DNA of 64,000 bases from Pseudomonas fluorescens. GTDB taxonomy: Bacteria > Pseudomonadota > Gammaproteobacteria > Pseudomonadales > Pseudomonadaceae. A program made the position numbers and the translations under genes. The notes under the pieces were generated by a model. It ran no database searches. It was not told where the DNA came from and saw only the letters and a program-made list of their open reading frames with translations. Numbering within the stretch: the stretch's first letter is position 1; each line of letters starts with the position of its first letter. Of the stretch, positions 24,471 through 32,691 are shown piece after piece. The DNA lies in assembly GCF_004683905.1 (NCBI RefSeq), contig NZ_CP038438.1:1240001-1304000 (forward strand). The letters run 5' to 3'.

Positions 24471-24875
24471 TTATTTAGCCAACTCATTCATCCGCTGGAG
24501 CACGGCATTCAAGCCATTACTGCGCGAAGGCGACAACTGCCGCGAAAGTCCCAGCTGATTGAACCAATCGGGCAGATCCACCTGCTGCAACTCGGCAGCG
24601 CTCAAGCCGTTGACCCGCAACAGCAGCAACGCCACCAACCCACGAATCATCCGCGCATCGCTGGCAGCGCTGAACTGCCAGTGACCGTCCTGCAACTCCC
24701 CTACCAGCCACACCTGACTCTCGCAGCCATGCACGCGGTTGGTTTCGCATTTGTCCGCGTCATCCAGCGGCGGCAGACGATCGCCAAACTGCATCAGCAA
24801 CCGCGCCCGTTGTTCCCAACCGGCGGCGTTCTGAAAAGTCTGCAAAGCTTCGGCGGCGGCGAGCGGCAGGCTCAT
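24471..24875 (-). CDS. csdE: SufE-family sulfur acceptor CsdE
   Basis: A 134-residue SufE-fold protein that accepts persulfide sulfur from its partner cysteine desulfurase. The acceptor cysteine is C51 in the motif NRVHGCESQVWL. LVALLLLRVNGLSAAELQQV and the C-terminal SPSRSNGLNAVL are also family-typical. Its ATG overlaps the csdA stop (ATGA), so the two are translationally coupled. Pairing with csdA next to tcdA points to the CSD system rather than the SUF operon, although sufE-like naming would also be defensible. Confidence 0.9.
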   Translation of the reverse strand: MSLPLAAAEALQTFQNAAGWEQRARLLMQFGDRLPPLDDADKCETNRVHGCESQVWLVGELQDGHWQFSAASDARMIRGLVALLLLRVNGLSAAELQQVDLPDWFNQLGLSRQLSPSRSNGLNAVLQRMNELAK

Positions 24876-26077
24876 CGCAGCAACTCCAGGGCCTGATCCA
24901 GCGCCTCGAAGAAACGCTCCAGATCCTCGGAGTCGTTGTACAGCGCCAGTGACACGCGAATAGCCCCGGCCAGTTCGAAGCTTTTCAGCAACGGCATGGC
25001 GCAGTGATGCCCGGCGCGCACGGCGATGCCTTGCTCGGTCAGCAGATGCGCCAGATCGGCGTTGTGCACACCCTCGACGACAAAACTCGCCAGCGCCAAT
25101 TGCGGCTTGCCGAGTAGGCGTATGCCGTTGCGCGCGGCCAGGCCTTGCAGCAGGTAGGCGTGCAGCGCCGCTTCGTGGGCCGACACCGCGTCCTGATCCA
25201 GCCCTGCCAGATAATCGAGAGTTGCGCCGAGGCCGATTACGCTGGCAATCGGCGGCGTACCGGCCTCGAAACCCAACGGGGCAGGGCGGAAGCGCGCATC
25301 GTGATAATTGGCTTCCAGCACCATTTCGCCGCCGAACTGCCACGGCCGCAGTTGCTCAAGCGCCTTGTTGCGCCCGAACAGCACGCCGAGACCATCGGGG
25401 CCGTAAAGCTTGTGGCTGGAAAACACATAGAAGTCGCAACCCAGCGCCTGCACGTCGTGGCGACCATGCACCACACCTTGTGCGCCATCGACCACGGTCA
25501 GAGCGTTGTGCGCCTTGGCCATCGCCAGCAGCGCTGGCAGCGGTTGCCAGGCACCGAGCACGTTGGACAGCTGACTGACCGCCAGCAAGCGAGTGCGGGG
25601 GGTGATCAGACGCACGGCGGCGCCGAGGTCGATCACGCCGTCGGCGTCCAGCGGCAGGATCACCAGTTTTAGCTCGCGACGCTGTGCCAGTTGCTGCCAC
25701 GGCAGCAGGTTGGCGTGATGCTCCAGGGCGCTGATGACAATTTCATCGCCCGGGTGGAAAAGATGTTCCAGGCCGTAGGCCAGGAGATTCAGCGCACTGG
25801 TGGCGCCATGGGTGAAGATGATCTGCCCGCTGTCACCGGCATTCAGCCACTGGGCAACCTTGAGCCGACTGTCTTCGAACGCCTGCGTCGCGTGCGCGCC
25901 GGGCAGATGCTGCGCACGGTGCACATTGGCTGCGCCGTTGGCGTAGTAGTGCGCTAGCGCGTCGAGCAGGGCCTGGGGTTTTTGCGTGGTGGCGGCGTTG
26001 TCCAGATAGGTCTGGTCTTGCCGTTGCAGGGCGGCGATGGCCGGAAAATCGGCGCGCCAGGGGGAGGGAATCATCAC
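24872..26077 (-). CDS. csdA: Cysteine desulfurase CsdA
   Basis: A PLP enzyme that mobilises sulfur from cysteine as a persulfide. At 401 residues it is full length for group II desulfurases. The PLP lysine is K223 (FSSHKLYGPDGLGVLFG) and the persulfide cysteine is C359 (VRAGHHCAMPLL). The N-terminal TYLDNAATTQKPQALLDAL and IIFTHGATSALNLLAYGLE are also typical. It shares a transcript with csdE and lies downstream of dapD behind a REP pair. The likely partner roles are ct6A formation with TcdA and general sulfur trafficking. Confidence 0.93.
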   Translation of the reverse strand: MMIPSPWRADFPAIAALQRQDQTYLDNAATTQKPQALLDALAHYYANGAANVHRAQHLPGAHATQAFEDSRLKVAQWLNAGDSGQIIFTHGATSALNLLAYGLEHLFHPGDEIVISALEHHANLLPWQQLAQRRELKLVILPLDADGVIDLGAAVRLITPRTRLLAVSQLSNVLGAWQPLPALLAMAKAHNALTVVDGAQGVVHGRHDVQALGCDFYVFSSHKLYGPDGLGVLFGRNKALEQLRPWQFGGEMVLEANYHDARFRPAPLGFEAGTPPIASVIGLGATLDYLAGLDQDAVSAHEAALHAYLLQGLAARNGIRLLGKPQLALASFVVEGVHNADLAHLLTEQGIAVRAGHHCAMPLLKSFELAGAIRVSLALYNDSEDLERFFEALDQALELLR

Positions 26078-26121
26078 AGTTTTCAGCCCTGGTGAAGAGG
26101 GGCGGGATGTACGCCGAACCT

Positions 26122-26210
26122 TGTGGGAGCGGGCTTGCTCGCGAATGCGTCCTGTCAGTCAATAAGTTGCTGAATGACACTACGCCTTCGCGAGCAAGCC
26201 CGCTCCCACA
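26122..26210. repeat. REP pair, outward-facing
   Basis: TGTGGGAGCGGGCTTGCTCG and its inverted copy lie between dapD and the co-directional csdA. The inner arms are only partly complementary. Confidence 0.9.
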
Positions 26211-26229
26211 GGGGGGATCATGTGGCTGC

Positions 26230-27264
26230 TTAGTTGTGAGCGTGCAGCGCTTCGTTCAGCTCGATAGCCGATTTGTGGGTCTTGCACTCCACGGCACCGG
26301 TTTCCGAGTTGCGACGGAACAGCAGGTCGGTCTGACCGGCCAGCTCGCGCGCCTTCACAACCTTGACCAGGTTGTTGTGCTCGTCCAGCAGCGCCACCTT
26401 GGTGCCGGCGGTCACGTACAGGCCCGACTCGACGGTGTTGCGGTCACCCAACGGAATACCGATACCGGCGTTGGCGCCGATCAGGCAGCCTTCGCCGACC
26501 TTGATCACGATGTTGCCGCCGCCCGACAGGGTGCCCATGGTCGAGCAGCCGCCGCCCAGGTCCGAGCCCTTGCCGACGAACACGCCAGCGGACACGCGGC
26601 CTTCGATCATGCCCGGGCCTTCGGTGCCGGCGTTGAAGTTGATGAAGCCTTCGTGCATCACGGTGGTGCCTTCGCCCACGTAAGCGCCCAGACGCAGACG
26701 TGCCGCGTCAGCGATACGCACGCCGGCCGGAACCACGTAGTCGGTCATTTTCGGGAACTTGTCCACCGAGAACACTTCCAGCAGCTCGCCGCGCAGACGG
26801 GCTTCGAGTTGCAGTTCGGCCAGTTCGCTCAGGTCGATTGCGCCCTGGCTGGTCCAGGCCACGTTCGGCAGCAGCGGGAAGATCCCGGCCAGGCTTACGC
26901 CGTGTGGTTTGACCAGACGATGCGACAGCAGGTGCAGCTTGAGGTACGCCTCAGGCGTCGAGGTCAGTTGTGTGTCTTCGGCCAGCAGGGTGGCGACCAG
27001 TGGCTTGTGGCTCTCGGCCAGACGGGTCAGCAGCTTGCCTTGAACGGCGTCGATGCCTTTGACCGCTTCAGCCAGTTGCGCAGCCTGTGCAGTGGTGAAG
27101 GTGATGGCCTGGTTGCCTTCGGTGTAACCGAGGATCGGCGCAACAGCGGCGACCAGTTCGGCCGACGGGTTGAGCAGTGGCTGAGCGTAGAACACTTCCA
27201 GCCAGGCGCCTTGACGGTTTTGCGTGCCGACACCAAAGGCGATGCTGAACAGAGAGTTGGACAT
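26230..27264 (-). CDS. dapD: Tetrahydrodipicolinate N-succinyltransferase DapD
   Basis: DapD transfers succinyl from succinyl-CoA to tetrahydrodipicolinate, the committed succinylase step of lysine/DAP synthesis. At 344 residues this is the long Pseudomonas/actinobacterial-type enzyme and not the roughly 274-residue enterobacterial one. The C-terminal half is a left-handed beta-helix of hexapeptide repeats (VVPAGVRIADAARLRLGAYV, STMGTLSGGGNIVIKVGEGC, IGANAGIGIPLGD). It follows the yffB-like gene by 32 bp, as in other pseudomonads, and is probably co-transcribed with it. Confidence 0.96.
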   Translation of the reverse strand: MSNSLFSIAFGVGTQNRQGAWLEVFYAQPLLNPSAELVAAVAPILGYTEGNQAITFTTAQAAQLAEAVKGIDAVQGKLLTRLAESHKPLVATLLAEDTQLTSTPEAYLKLHLLSHRLVKPHGVSLAGIFPLLPNVAWTSQGAIDLSELAELQLEARLRGELLEVFSVDKFPKMTDYVVPAGVRIADAARLRLGAYVGEGTTVMHEGFINFNAGTEGPGMIEGRVSAGVFVGKGSDLGGGCSTMGTLSGGGNIVIKVGEGCLIGANAGIGIPLGDRNTVESGLYVTAGTKVALLDEHNNLVKVVKARELAGQTDLLFRRNSETGAVECKTHKSAIELNEALHAHN

Positions 27265-27296
27265 GTGAATACCTCTAGCAATAAGTGACGGGCTGC

Positions 27297-27659
27297 TTAC
27301 TTGAGTGCGGCCGCGTAGATGTCTGGCTTGAAGCCAATCAGGGTTCGGTCACCGAGATCGAGCACCGGGCGCTTGATCATCGAGGGTTGAGCGAGCATCA
27401 GTTCGATGGCTTTCGACTGGTCGAGATCGGCTTTACGTTCGTCGTCGAGTTTGCGAAAGGTCGTGCCTGCACGGTTCAACACCGTTTGCCAGCCGTGCTC
27501 GTCACACCATTGGGTCAGGTGCTCACGGTCGATACCGGCGGTTTTGTAGTCGTGGAAGTCGTAGCTGACAGCGTGTTCATCGAGCCAGGTGCGCGCCTTC
27601 TTCATGGTGTCGCAGGCTTTGATGCCGAAAAGGTGCAACGTTTTACTTGAAACGGTCAA
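27297..27659 (-). CDS. ArsC/Spx-family thioredoxin-fold reductase, YffB-like
   Basis: A 120-residue small thioredoxin-fold protein of the ArsC/Spx/YffB family. The active-site-like cysteine is C16 (LHLFGIKACDTMKKARTWLD). WQTVLNRAGTTFRKLDDERK and MIKRPVLDLGDRTLIGFKPD complete the signature. The second cysteines of classical arsenate reductases are absent, so a glutathione-linked or unknown reductase role is likelier than arsenate reduction. The best start is a TTG with a very strong AAGGGGG site 8 bp upstream; a frame extending further up would cross a REP pair. Upstream neighbour of dapD. Confidence 0.85.
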   Translation of the reverse strand: MTVSSKTLHLFGIKACDTMKKARTWLDEHAVSYDFHDYKTAGIDREHLTQWCDEHGWQTVLNRAGTTFRKLDDERKADLDQSKAIELMLAQPSMIKRPVLDLGDRTLIGFKPDIYAAALK

Positions 27660-27760
27660 GGAATCGCCCCCTTTACAGGTGCTGGAAAAAAATGGTGTCG
27701 GATTATGCCATGACCAAACGGTTTCGCGGCGCCCGGCTTCATTTGGCAATGCAAAACCCT

Positions 27761-27847
27761 GTGGGAGCGAGCTTGCTCGCGAAGGGGCCGTGTCAGTCAA
27801 AATCTCTGTTAATGACACACCGTATTCGCGAGCAAGCTCGCTCCCAC
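27761..27847. repeat. REP pair, outward-facing
   Basis: GTGGGAGCGAGCTTGCTCGC and its inverted copy lie in the divergent region between the yffB-like gene and the antiporter gene. The arms (GTGTCAGTC / AATGACACACC) are partly complementary. Confidence 0.9.
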
Positions 27848-27952
27848 ATTGGAATGGCGTTGCGGGCGTGCGACATAGGTGCAACGGTCAGACGCATCCT
27901 AAGCGGCTAATATGGCAGTTCAACGCTGTCGATTGTCTGAGATTTCCGCTTT

Positions 27953-29584
27953 ATGCAAACCGCTTATACCGTCCTGATCCTGCTGATGCTGGTCAGCGTC
28001 TCCCGGCTGGTCGGACGGGTCATCCCGCTGCCGCTGCCCCTCGTGCAAATCGCCGCCGGTGCCTTGCTGGCCTGGCCGACACTGGGCCTGCACGTCGCGC
28101 TGGACCCCGAATTGTTCCTGTTTCTGTTCCTGCCGCCGCTGCTGTTTTCCGACGGTTGGCGCATGCCCAAACGCGAGTTCTGGCATCTGCGCGGGCCGAT
28201 CCTGACGCTGGCGGTCGGCCTGGTGCTGTTCACCGTGGTCGGCGCCGGGTACTTCATTCACTGGCTGTTGCCGAGCATTCCGCTGCCGGTGGCCTTCGCG
28301 CTGGCCGCCGTGCTCTCGCCGACCGACGCCGTGGCGGTCTCGGCGATCTCGCAGAACCGCTTGCCGACACCGCTGATGCACATCCTGCAAGGCGAGGCGC
28401 TGATGAATGATGCCTCGGGTCTGGTGACGTTCAAGTTTGCCTTGGTGGCGGCGGTGACCGGGGTGTTCTCGCTGGCCAATGCCAGCCTGACGTTCGTACT
28501 GGTGGCGGTCGGGGGCTTGGCCGTCGGCGTCGCGCTGAGCTGGCTGGTCGGGCGCTTGCGCGCGTGGATGATTGCCCGGGGCTGGGACGATCCGGCCACC
28601 CACGTGGTGTTCATGTTGCTGCTGCCGTTCGCCGCCTATGTATTGGCCGAGCGACTGGGCGCTTCGGGGATTCTTTCGGCTGTCGCGGCGGGGATGATGC
28701 AGAGCTGGCTTGATCTGTTGCCACGGCAGACCAGCACCCGGCTGCTCAATCGCAGCGTCTGGTCGCTGCTTGAATTTGCCTTCAACGGCCTGATCTTTCT
28801 GCTGCTGGGTCTGCAATTGCCGGACATCATCAAGGCCGTGGTCAGCCACGAACCGACGTTGTGGCCGACGCTGCTGTACCGTGGCCTCGACGTGGTGGCG
28901 ATTTTTCTCGCGCTGGTGCTGTTGCGCTTTATCTGGGTACAGAGCATCTGGCGCCTGTCGGTACTGCTGCGACGGCTGCGCGGCAAGGGCGACCTGACGC
29001 AAGTGCCGACCGCGCGATCCTGCTGGTTGCTGACTGTCGGCGGAGTGCGCGGGGCGGTGACGCTGGCCGGTGTGATGTCAGTGCCGATGTTGATGGGGGC
29101 CGAGGCGTTCCCCGAGCGTGATCTGCTGATTTTCATCGCCGCCGGGGTGATTCTGTTGTCGCTGATTTGCGCCTGCATCGCCCTGCCGTTGCTGCTGCGT
29201 GGCATCGAGAAAAGCCCGGACGACAAACGTCGTCAGGAAGTGCGCGATGCCTGGCGCAAGACCGCCGAGGCGGCGATCCATGCGCTGGAAACCGAAGAGG
29301 TCGGCCCGCAGGATGCGGCGCAGGCCGCACTCTCGGCGGAACTCAAGGCGCGGATCATGTCCGAGTATCGTCATCAGCTCGACGTGTTCAATGATTCGGC
29401 CGAAGCCCAGGCGCTGGCGTTCCAGATGGATCTGCTGGAACGCCGCTTGCGCTTGAAGGCGTTGCGGGCGCAACGCCTGGAGCTGTATAGCCTCAGCCGT
29501 CAGCACCAGATCGGTGATGACGTGTTGCGCGAGGTATTGGGTGAGCTGGATTTGAGTGAGGCGAATCTGGGGCAGGTCAAATAG
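27953..29584 (+). CDS. CPA1-family Na+/H+ antiporter
   Basis: A 543-residue inner-membrane cation/proton antiporter of the CPA1 (NhaP/YjcE-like) family, with about 12 membrane helices over residues 1-420. The ion-translocation signatures are AAVLSPTDAVAVSAISQNRL and LQGEALMNDASGLVTFKFAL. The C-terminal 120 residues form a hydrophilic, charged, helical cytoplasmic tail (DDKRRQEVRDAWRKTAEAAI) likely to be regulatory. The position next to dapC matches the PAO1 antiporter at the same locus as I recall it. Ion specificity (Na+, K+ or both) cannot be read from sequence. Confidence 0.9.
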   Translation: MQTAYTVLILLMLVSVSRLVGRVIPLPLPLVQIAAGALLAWPTLGLHVALDPELFLFLFLPPLLFSDGWRMPKREFWHLRGPILTLAVGLVLFTVVGAGYFIHWLLPSIPLPVAFALAAVLSPTDAVAVSAISQNRLPTPLMHILQGEALMNDASGLVTFKFALVAAVTGVFSLANASLTFVLVAVGGLAVGVALSWLVGRLRAWMIARGWDDPATHVVFMLLLPFAAYVLAERLGASGILSAVAAGMMQSWLDLLPRQTSTRLLNRSVWSLLEFAFNGLIFLLLGLQLPDIIKAVVSHEPTLWPTLLYRGLDVVAIFLALVLLRFIWVQSIWRLSVLLRRLRGKGDLTQVPTARSCWLLTVGGVRGAVTLAGVMSVPMLMGAEAFPERDLLIFIAAGVILLSLICACIALPLLLRGIEKSPDDKRRQEVRDAWRKTAEAAIHALETEEVGPQDAAQAALSAELKARIMSEYRHQLDVFNDSAEAQALAFQMDLLERRLRLKALRAQRLELYSLSRQHQIGDDVLREVLGELDLSEANLGQVK

Positions 29585-29605
29585 CCCGACACGGACCTGA
29601 TGCGC

Positions 29606-30367
29606 TCATTCACTCGCGGGGCAGGGATAAGCGTTTGCCATGAAGATTTTGTCCTTTTCGCTGAGATCCAGATTAATGAAGAGCTGGAAGTCTCCGATGG
29701 TCCAGGACTGGCTGATCCGATAGTGCATGATCGACTTTGGATCGTATTCCGAATAAATGCTTTCGTCGGGATTGCCGCGGTCAAAGTACCAGTCGTGCAG
29801 GCGTTTGCGCGTCACGCTGGCCTGGGAGTCGTCTTCTTCCGGGTCGGCGGTGATTCCAAATTGTGCATAGATGGCTGGCTTGTCCCAGGGAATGTCTGCT
29901 GTGGGATTGGTCTGTTCATGCTCCGCGCCCAGCATATGACCGAACTCATGCATGACATTGGCTGCGAAGTAACGTGGCAGACCCGGATGCGGCCAGAGTG
30001 TCATGGTCGGCTCATCGGGATGTAGCAGAGCATCCGTACCTATCCGGGAGGAAAACGTTCCTTCCTGACTGAGTATGCGGATGTCGCCCACTTCACCTTC
30101 AACGAAATCGAATTTCAAGTTGATGTGCGGCAACCAGTTGCTGGCAGCGGCAATGGTCGCGTCCTTGAATTCCTGCGTGCCGTTGAGGAAGGCGATGCGA
30201 AGAGTGCTGCCGGGAGTCCAGAATTTTGCCGGATTGTTTTTAGCCCACATTTTACTGAACCTCCGAAGTGCATTTGATGTTGCGGGAGGTGCGTGTGGTT
30301 TCGGTTTTTTTGTTTGGCTGAAGCCGGGTTGAGTGCATAACTGAACATCCATGTTTTCGTTCGTCAT
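29606..30367 (-). CDS. M12-type metzincin metallopeptidase, copy 1
   Basis: A 253-residue zinc endopeptidase with the full metzincin signature HEFGHMLGAEHE (zinc ligands H140, H144, H150, catalytic E141) and a Met-turn in KSIMHYRISQSW. The catalytic domain starts around residue 50 (FWTPGSTLRIAFLNGTQEF). No Sec signal peptide or propeptide is visible; the N-terminus MTNENMDVQLCTQPGFS is polar. This is unusual for a secreted protease class, so export by another route or an intracellular or toxin-like role is possible. It is a paralogue of the next gene, AT-richer than its surroundings, and lies between the antiporter and dapC. Confidence 0.85.
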   Translation of the reverse strand: MTNENMDVQLCTQPGFSQTKKPKPHAPPATSNALRRFSKMWAKNNPAKFWTPGSTLRIAFLNGTQEFKDATIAAASNWLPHINLKFDFVEGEVGDIRILSQEGTFSSRIGTDALLHPDEPTMTLWPHPGLPRYFAANVMHEFGHMLGAEHEQTNPTADIPWDKPAIYAQFGITADPEEDDSQASVTRKRLHDWYFDRGNPDESIYSEYDPKSIMHYRISQSWTIGDFQLFINLDLSEKDKIFMANAYPCPASE

Positions 30368-30476
30368 ATGTAACTTCTCGGGTTGCTTGTTGTTCCCGGA
30401 AAGTCGCTTTGAATGAAGGATGCTAGTTGCTGCGCCTGAGCAGGTAAATTGGATATGTGTACGATTTTATGACGGA

Positions 30477-30505
30477 TTACCGTGCCAACAGAACTGGCAC
30501 GGTAA
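30477..30505 (-). terminator. 11-bp hairpin after metzincin copy 2
   Basis: TTACCGTGCCA and TGGCACGGTAA form a perfect 11-bp stem with a 7-nt loop, starting 10 bp after the stop of the upstream protease gene. No T tract follows. The core CCGTGCCA/TGGCACGG recurs in the hairpin beyond the other end of that gene. Confidence 0.5.
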
Positions 30506-30514
30506 AGATGTGAT

Positions 30515-31207
30515 TCAACGTGGGTAAATCAACTGCATGAGCTGTTTGTCTTTATCACTGATTTCGCGATTGATCGGATTCGCCCAATTGCCAAGCGTCA
30601 AATTGTTGGGAACAGGATGGTGCATGATGGATTTTCGATCGTATGGCAAGTAAAGCGCGTCGGCATCGTCAAAAGGCGTAAATATATTGTCGTCAACTTC
30701 GCCTCGCGACAGTGGATTCATCGGTCTGTTCTGGTAGTAGTTGTAAACATTTTCTTTATTCCAGGGGATTTGCGCCTTGGGGTGCTGGTGTTCGTGCATT
30801 GCGCCGAGTGCGTGGCCAAACTCGTGGATGACGACCGTCTCGAAGTCTTCGTGTTCGGGGTCGATGCCAAGGTTCATGGTTGGCGTATCAGGAAACATAT
30901 CCAGTGCATCGGTACCCAGAAATGAACTGTTCACCACACCCTCGGTGGCGATTCGGATCTCACCCTCTACGCCTTCAACGAACTCAAACTTCAAACTGAT
31001 ATAAGGAAGCCATTTTTCGGCGGCGGCAATGATTTTATCTTTGTGTTCCGGAGTTGGGTTATCCATGAAAGCTATTTTCAGAGTGTGTCGGCTTGGCCAA
31101 AGTTTGTCGTAGTGTACCAACGAGCGTTTTTTTCGGCTGTTGTTAAGGGCGCTGGATTTGAGTTCTTTAGCCGGTTTTTGCAGCGTGCAATATTGAAAGT
31201 TGTCCAT
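30515..31207 (-). CDS. M12-type metzincin metallopeptidase, copy 2
   Basis: A 230-residue paralogue of the preceding protease with zinc motif HEFGHALGAMHE (H128, H132, H138) and Met-turn KSIMHHPVPNNL. Aligned blocks such as LKIAFMDNPTPEHKDKIIAA and LKFEFVEGVEGEIRIATEG parallel copy 1 throughout, so the two arose by duplication and have since diverged strongly. It also lacks a signal peptide. The ATG chosen (MDNFQYCTLQKP) has an AGGAG site; a 19-residue extension upstream is less likely. GC content is low for the region, which suggests horizontal origin. Substrates are unknown. Confidence 0.85.
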   Translation of the reverse strand: MDNFQYCTLQKPAKELKSSALNNSRKKRSLVHYDKLWPSRHTLKIAFMDNPTPEHKDKIIAAAEKWLPYISLKFEFVEGVEGEIRIATEGVVNSSFLGTDALDMFPDTPTMNLGIDPEHEDFETVVIHEFGHALGAMHEHQHPKAQIPWNKENVYNYYQNRPMNPLSRGEVDDNIFTPFDDADALYLPYDRKSIMHHPVPNNLTLGNWANPINREISDKDKQLMQLIYPR

Positions 31208-31336
31208 GCTTTGTCTTGCTCCTTGATTTGTCTTTTTGGTTGTTTCGCGCATGCAAAAAACCACTGCGCGAGATTAAGCTTCGGGCAGTGTCTGGAGTAG
31301 TCGTAAAGTGGTTTTAAATGTAACTTGAGGGGTATG

Positions 31337-31360
31337 TCCGTGCCAGATGACTGGCACGGA
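31337..31360 (-). terminator. Hairpin after dapC sharing its core with 30477-30505
   Basis: TCCGTGCCA and TGGCACGGA form a 9-bp perfect stem with a 6-nt loop, 11 bp past the dapC stop. The arms share the core of the hairpin after metzincin copy 2, so both may be terminators, or the pair may mark the ends of an inserted segment. Confidence 0.5.
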
Positions 31361-31370
31361 TATTAAAAAC

Positions 31371-32570
31371 TCAGTGTTGGCGGGTGATGAAGTCGCGGAT
31401 CCGTTCTGCAGCTTCAACACATTCAGCCAAAGGCGCAACCAGTGCCATGCGCACGCGCCCGGCGCCCGGATTCACGCCGTCGACCTCGCGCGACAGATAC
31501 GAGCCTGGCACGACAGTCACATGTTCCTGCTCGAACAGGTCGCGGCAGAATGCGGCATCGTCACCGGCCACGTTCGGCCAGAGGTAGAAGCTGCCGTCCG
31601 GACGCTGTACGTCCATCACCGGGCTGAGAATTGCCAGCACTGCGTCGAACTTCTCGCGGTACAGCGCACGGTTGGCGCGTACATGCACTTCGTCATTCCA
31701 CGCGGCAACGCTGGCCAGTTGGGTTTGCACCGGCATCGCGCAACCGTGGTAGGTGCGGTACAGCAGGAAACCCTTGAGGATATCCGCGTCACCGGCGACG
31801 AACCCGGAGCGCAGGCCCGGCAGGTTGGAGCGCTTGGACAGGCTGTGGAACACCACGCAACGCTTGAAGTCCTTGCGGCCCAGTTCGACGCAGGCGCTGA
31901 GCAGGCCCGGCGGCGGGGTCTGTTCGTCGAAGTACAGTTCGCTGTAGCACTCGTCGGCGGCGATCACGAAGTCGTATTCGTCGGCCAGGGCGATGAGTTT
32001 TTTCAGTACATCAACCGGGATCAGTGCGCCGGTCGGGTTGCCTGGCGAGCACAGAAACAGGATCTGGCAGCGTTTCCAGATGTCCGGTGACACGGCGTCG
32101 AAATCCGGGTTGAAGCGGTTTTCGTCCAGGCAAGGCAGGTAGTGCGGCTTGGCCCCGGCGAGGAACGCTGCGCCCTCGTAGATCTGATAGAACGGGTTCG
32201 GGCTGACCACCAGTGCATCGTCGCCACGGTTGACCACGGTCTGGGTGAAAGCGAACAGCGCTTCGCGGGTACCGTTGACCGGCAGCACATTGCGCGCCGG
32301 ATCGATCCAGCCGCTCGGTACGCCAAAACGACGTTCGCACCAGCCGGCGATGGATTCGCGCAGGGCCGGGATGCCGAGGGTGGTCGGATACACCGCCATC
32401 TGATCCAGATTGTTCGCCAGCGCTTCGGCGACAAAGCTTGGCGAGCGATGTTTCGGCTCGCCGATCGACAGGGCGATCGGGCGTTTGTCCGGGTTCGGCG
32501 TGACCGTGCCAAGCAGCGTGCGGAGTTTTTCGAACGGGTAGGGCTGGAGCTGGTTCAGAGCGTTGTTCAT
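31371..32570 (-). CDS. dapC: Succinyldiaminopimelate transaminase DapC
   Basis: A class I/II PLP aminotransferase that converts N-succinyl-2-amino-6-ketopimelate and glutamate to N-succinyl-LL-DAP, between DapD and DapE. The 399-residue protein has SIGEPKHRSPSFVAEAL, FLCSPGNPTGALIPVDVL, the PLP-lysine segment VVFHSLSKRSNLPGLRSGFV and a C-terminal GAGRVRMALVAP with the carboxylate-binding arginine. The ATG at 32570 has a GAGG site; a TTG five codons upstream is weaker. It lies upstream of the metzincin pair and downstream of glnD behind a REP pair. The dapC-glnD-map neighbourhood is conserved in Pseudomonas. Confidence 0.95.
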   Translation of the reverse strand: MNNALNQLQPYPFEKLRTLLGTVTPNPDKRPIALSIGEPKHRSPSFVAEALANNLDQMAVYPTTLGIPALRESIAGWCERRFGVPSGWIDPARNVLPVNGTREALFAFTQTVVNRGDDALVVSPNPFYQIYEGAAFLAGAKPHYLPCLDENRFNPDFDAVSPDIWKRCQILFLCSPGNPTGALIPVDVLKKLIALADEYDFVIAADECYSELYFDEQTPPPGLLSACVELGRKDFKRCVVFHSLSKRSNLPGLRSGFVAGDADILKGFLLYRTYHGCAMPVQTQLASVAAWNDEVHVRANRALYREKFDAVLAILSPVMDVQRPDGSFYLWPNVAGDDAAFCRDLFEQEHVTVVPGSYLSREVDGVNPGAGRVRMALVAPLAECVEAAERIRDFITRQH

Positions 32571-32585
32571 GGGGGCCTCGTTCAA

Positions 32586-32674
32586 TGTGGGAGCGGGCTT
32601 GCTCGCGAAAGCGGTGTGTCAGTGAATGATGTGTTGCCTGACACACCGCTATCGCGAGCAAGCCCGCTCCCACA
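32586..32674. repeat. REP pair, outward-facing, with complementary arms
   Basis: TGTGGGAGCGGGCTTGCTCG and its inverted copy are joined by complementary arms (GCGGTGTGTCAG / CTGACACACCGC). It lies between the co-directional glnD and dapC genes. No REP element occurs in the next 23 kb. Confidence 0.92.
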
Positions 32675-32691
32675 GGGGGGAAGTTGCTGGA

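Noticed and set aside
27297..27884. 195-codon version of the YffB-like gene
   Set aside because: The extra N-terminus translates a REP pair; the TTG with a strong ribosome-binding site at 27659 gives the family length.
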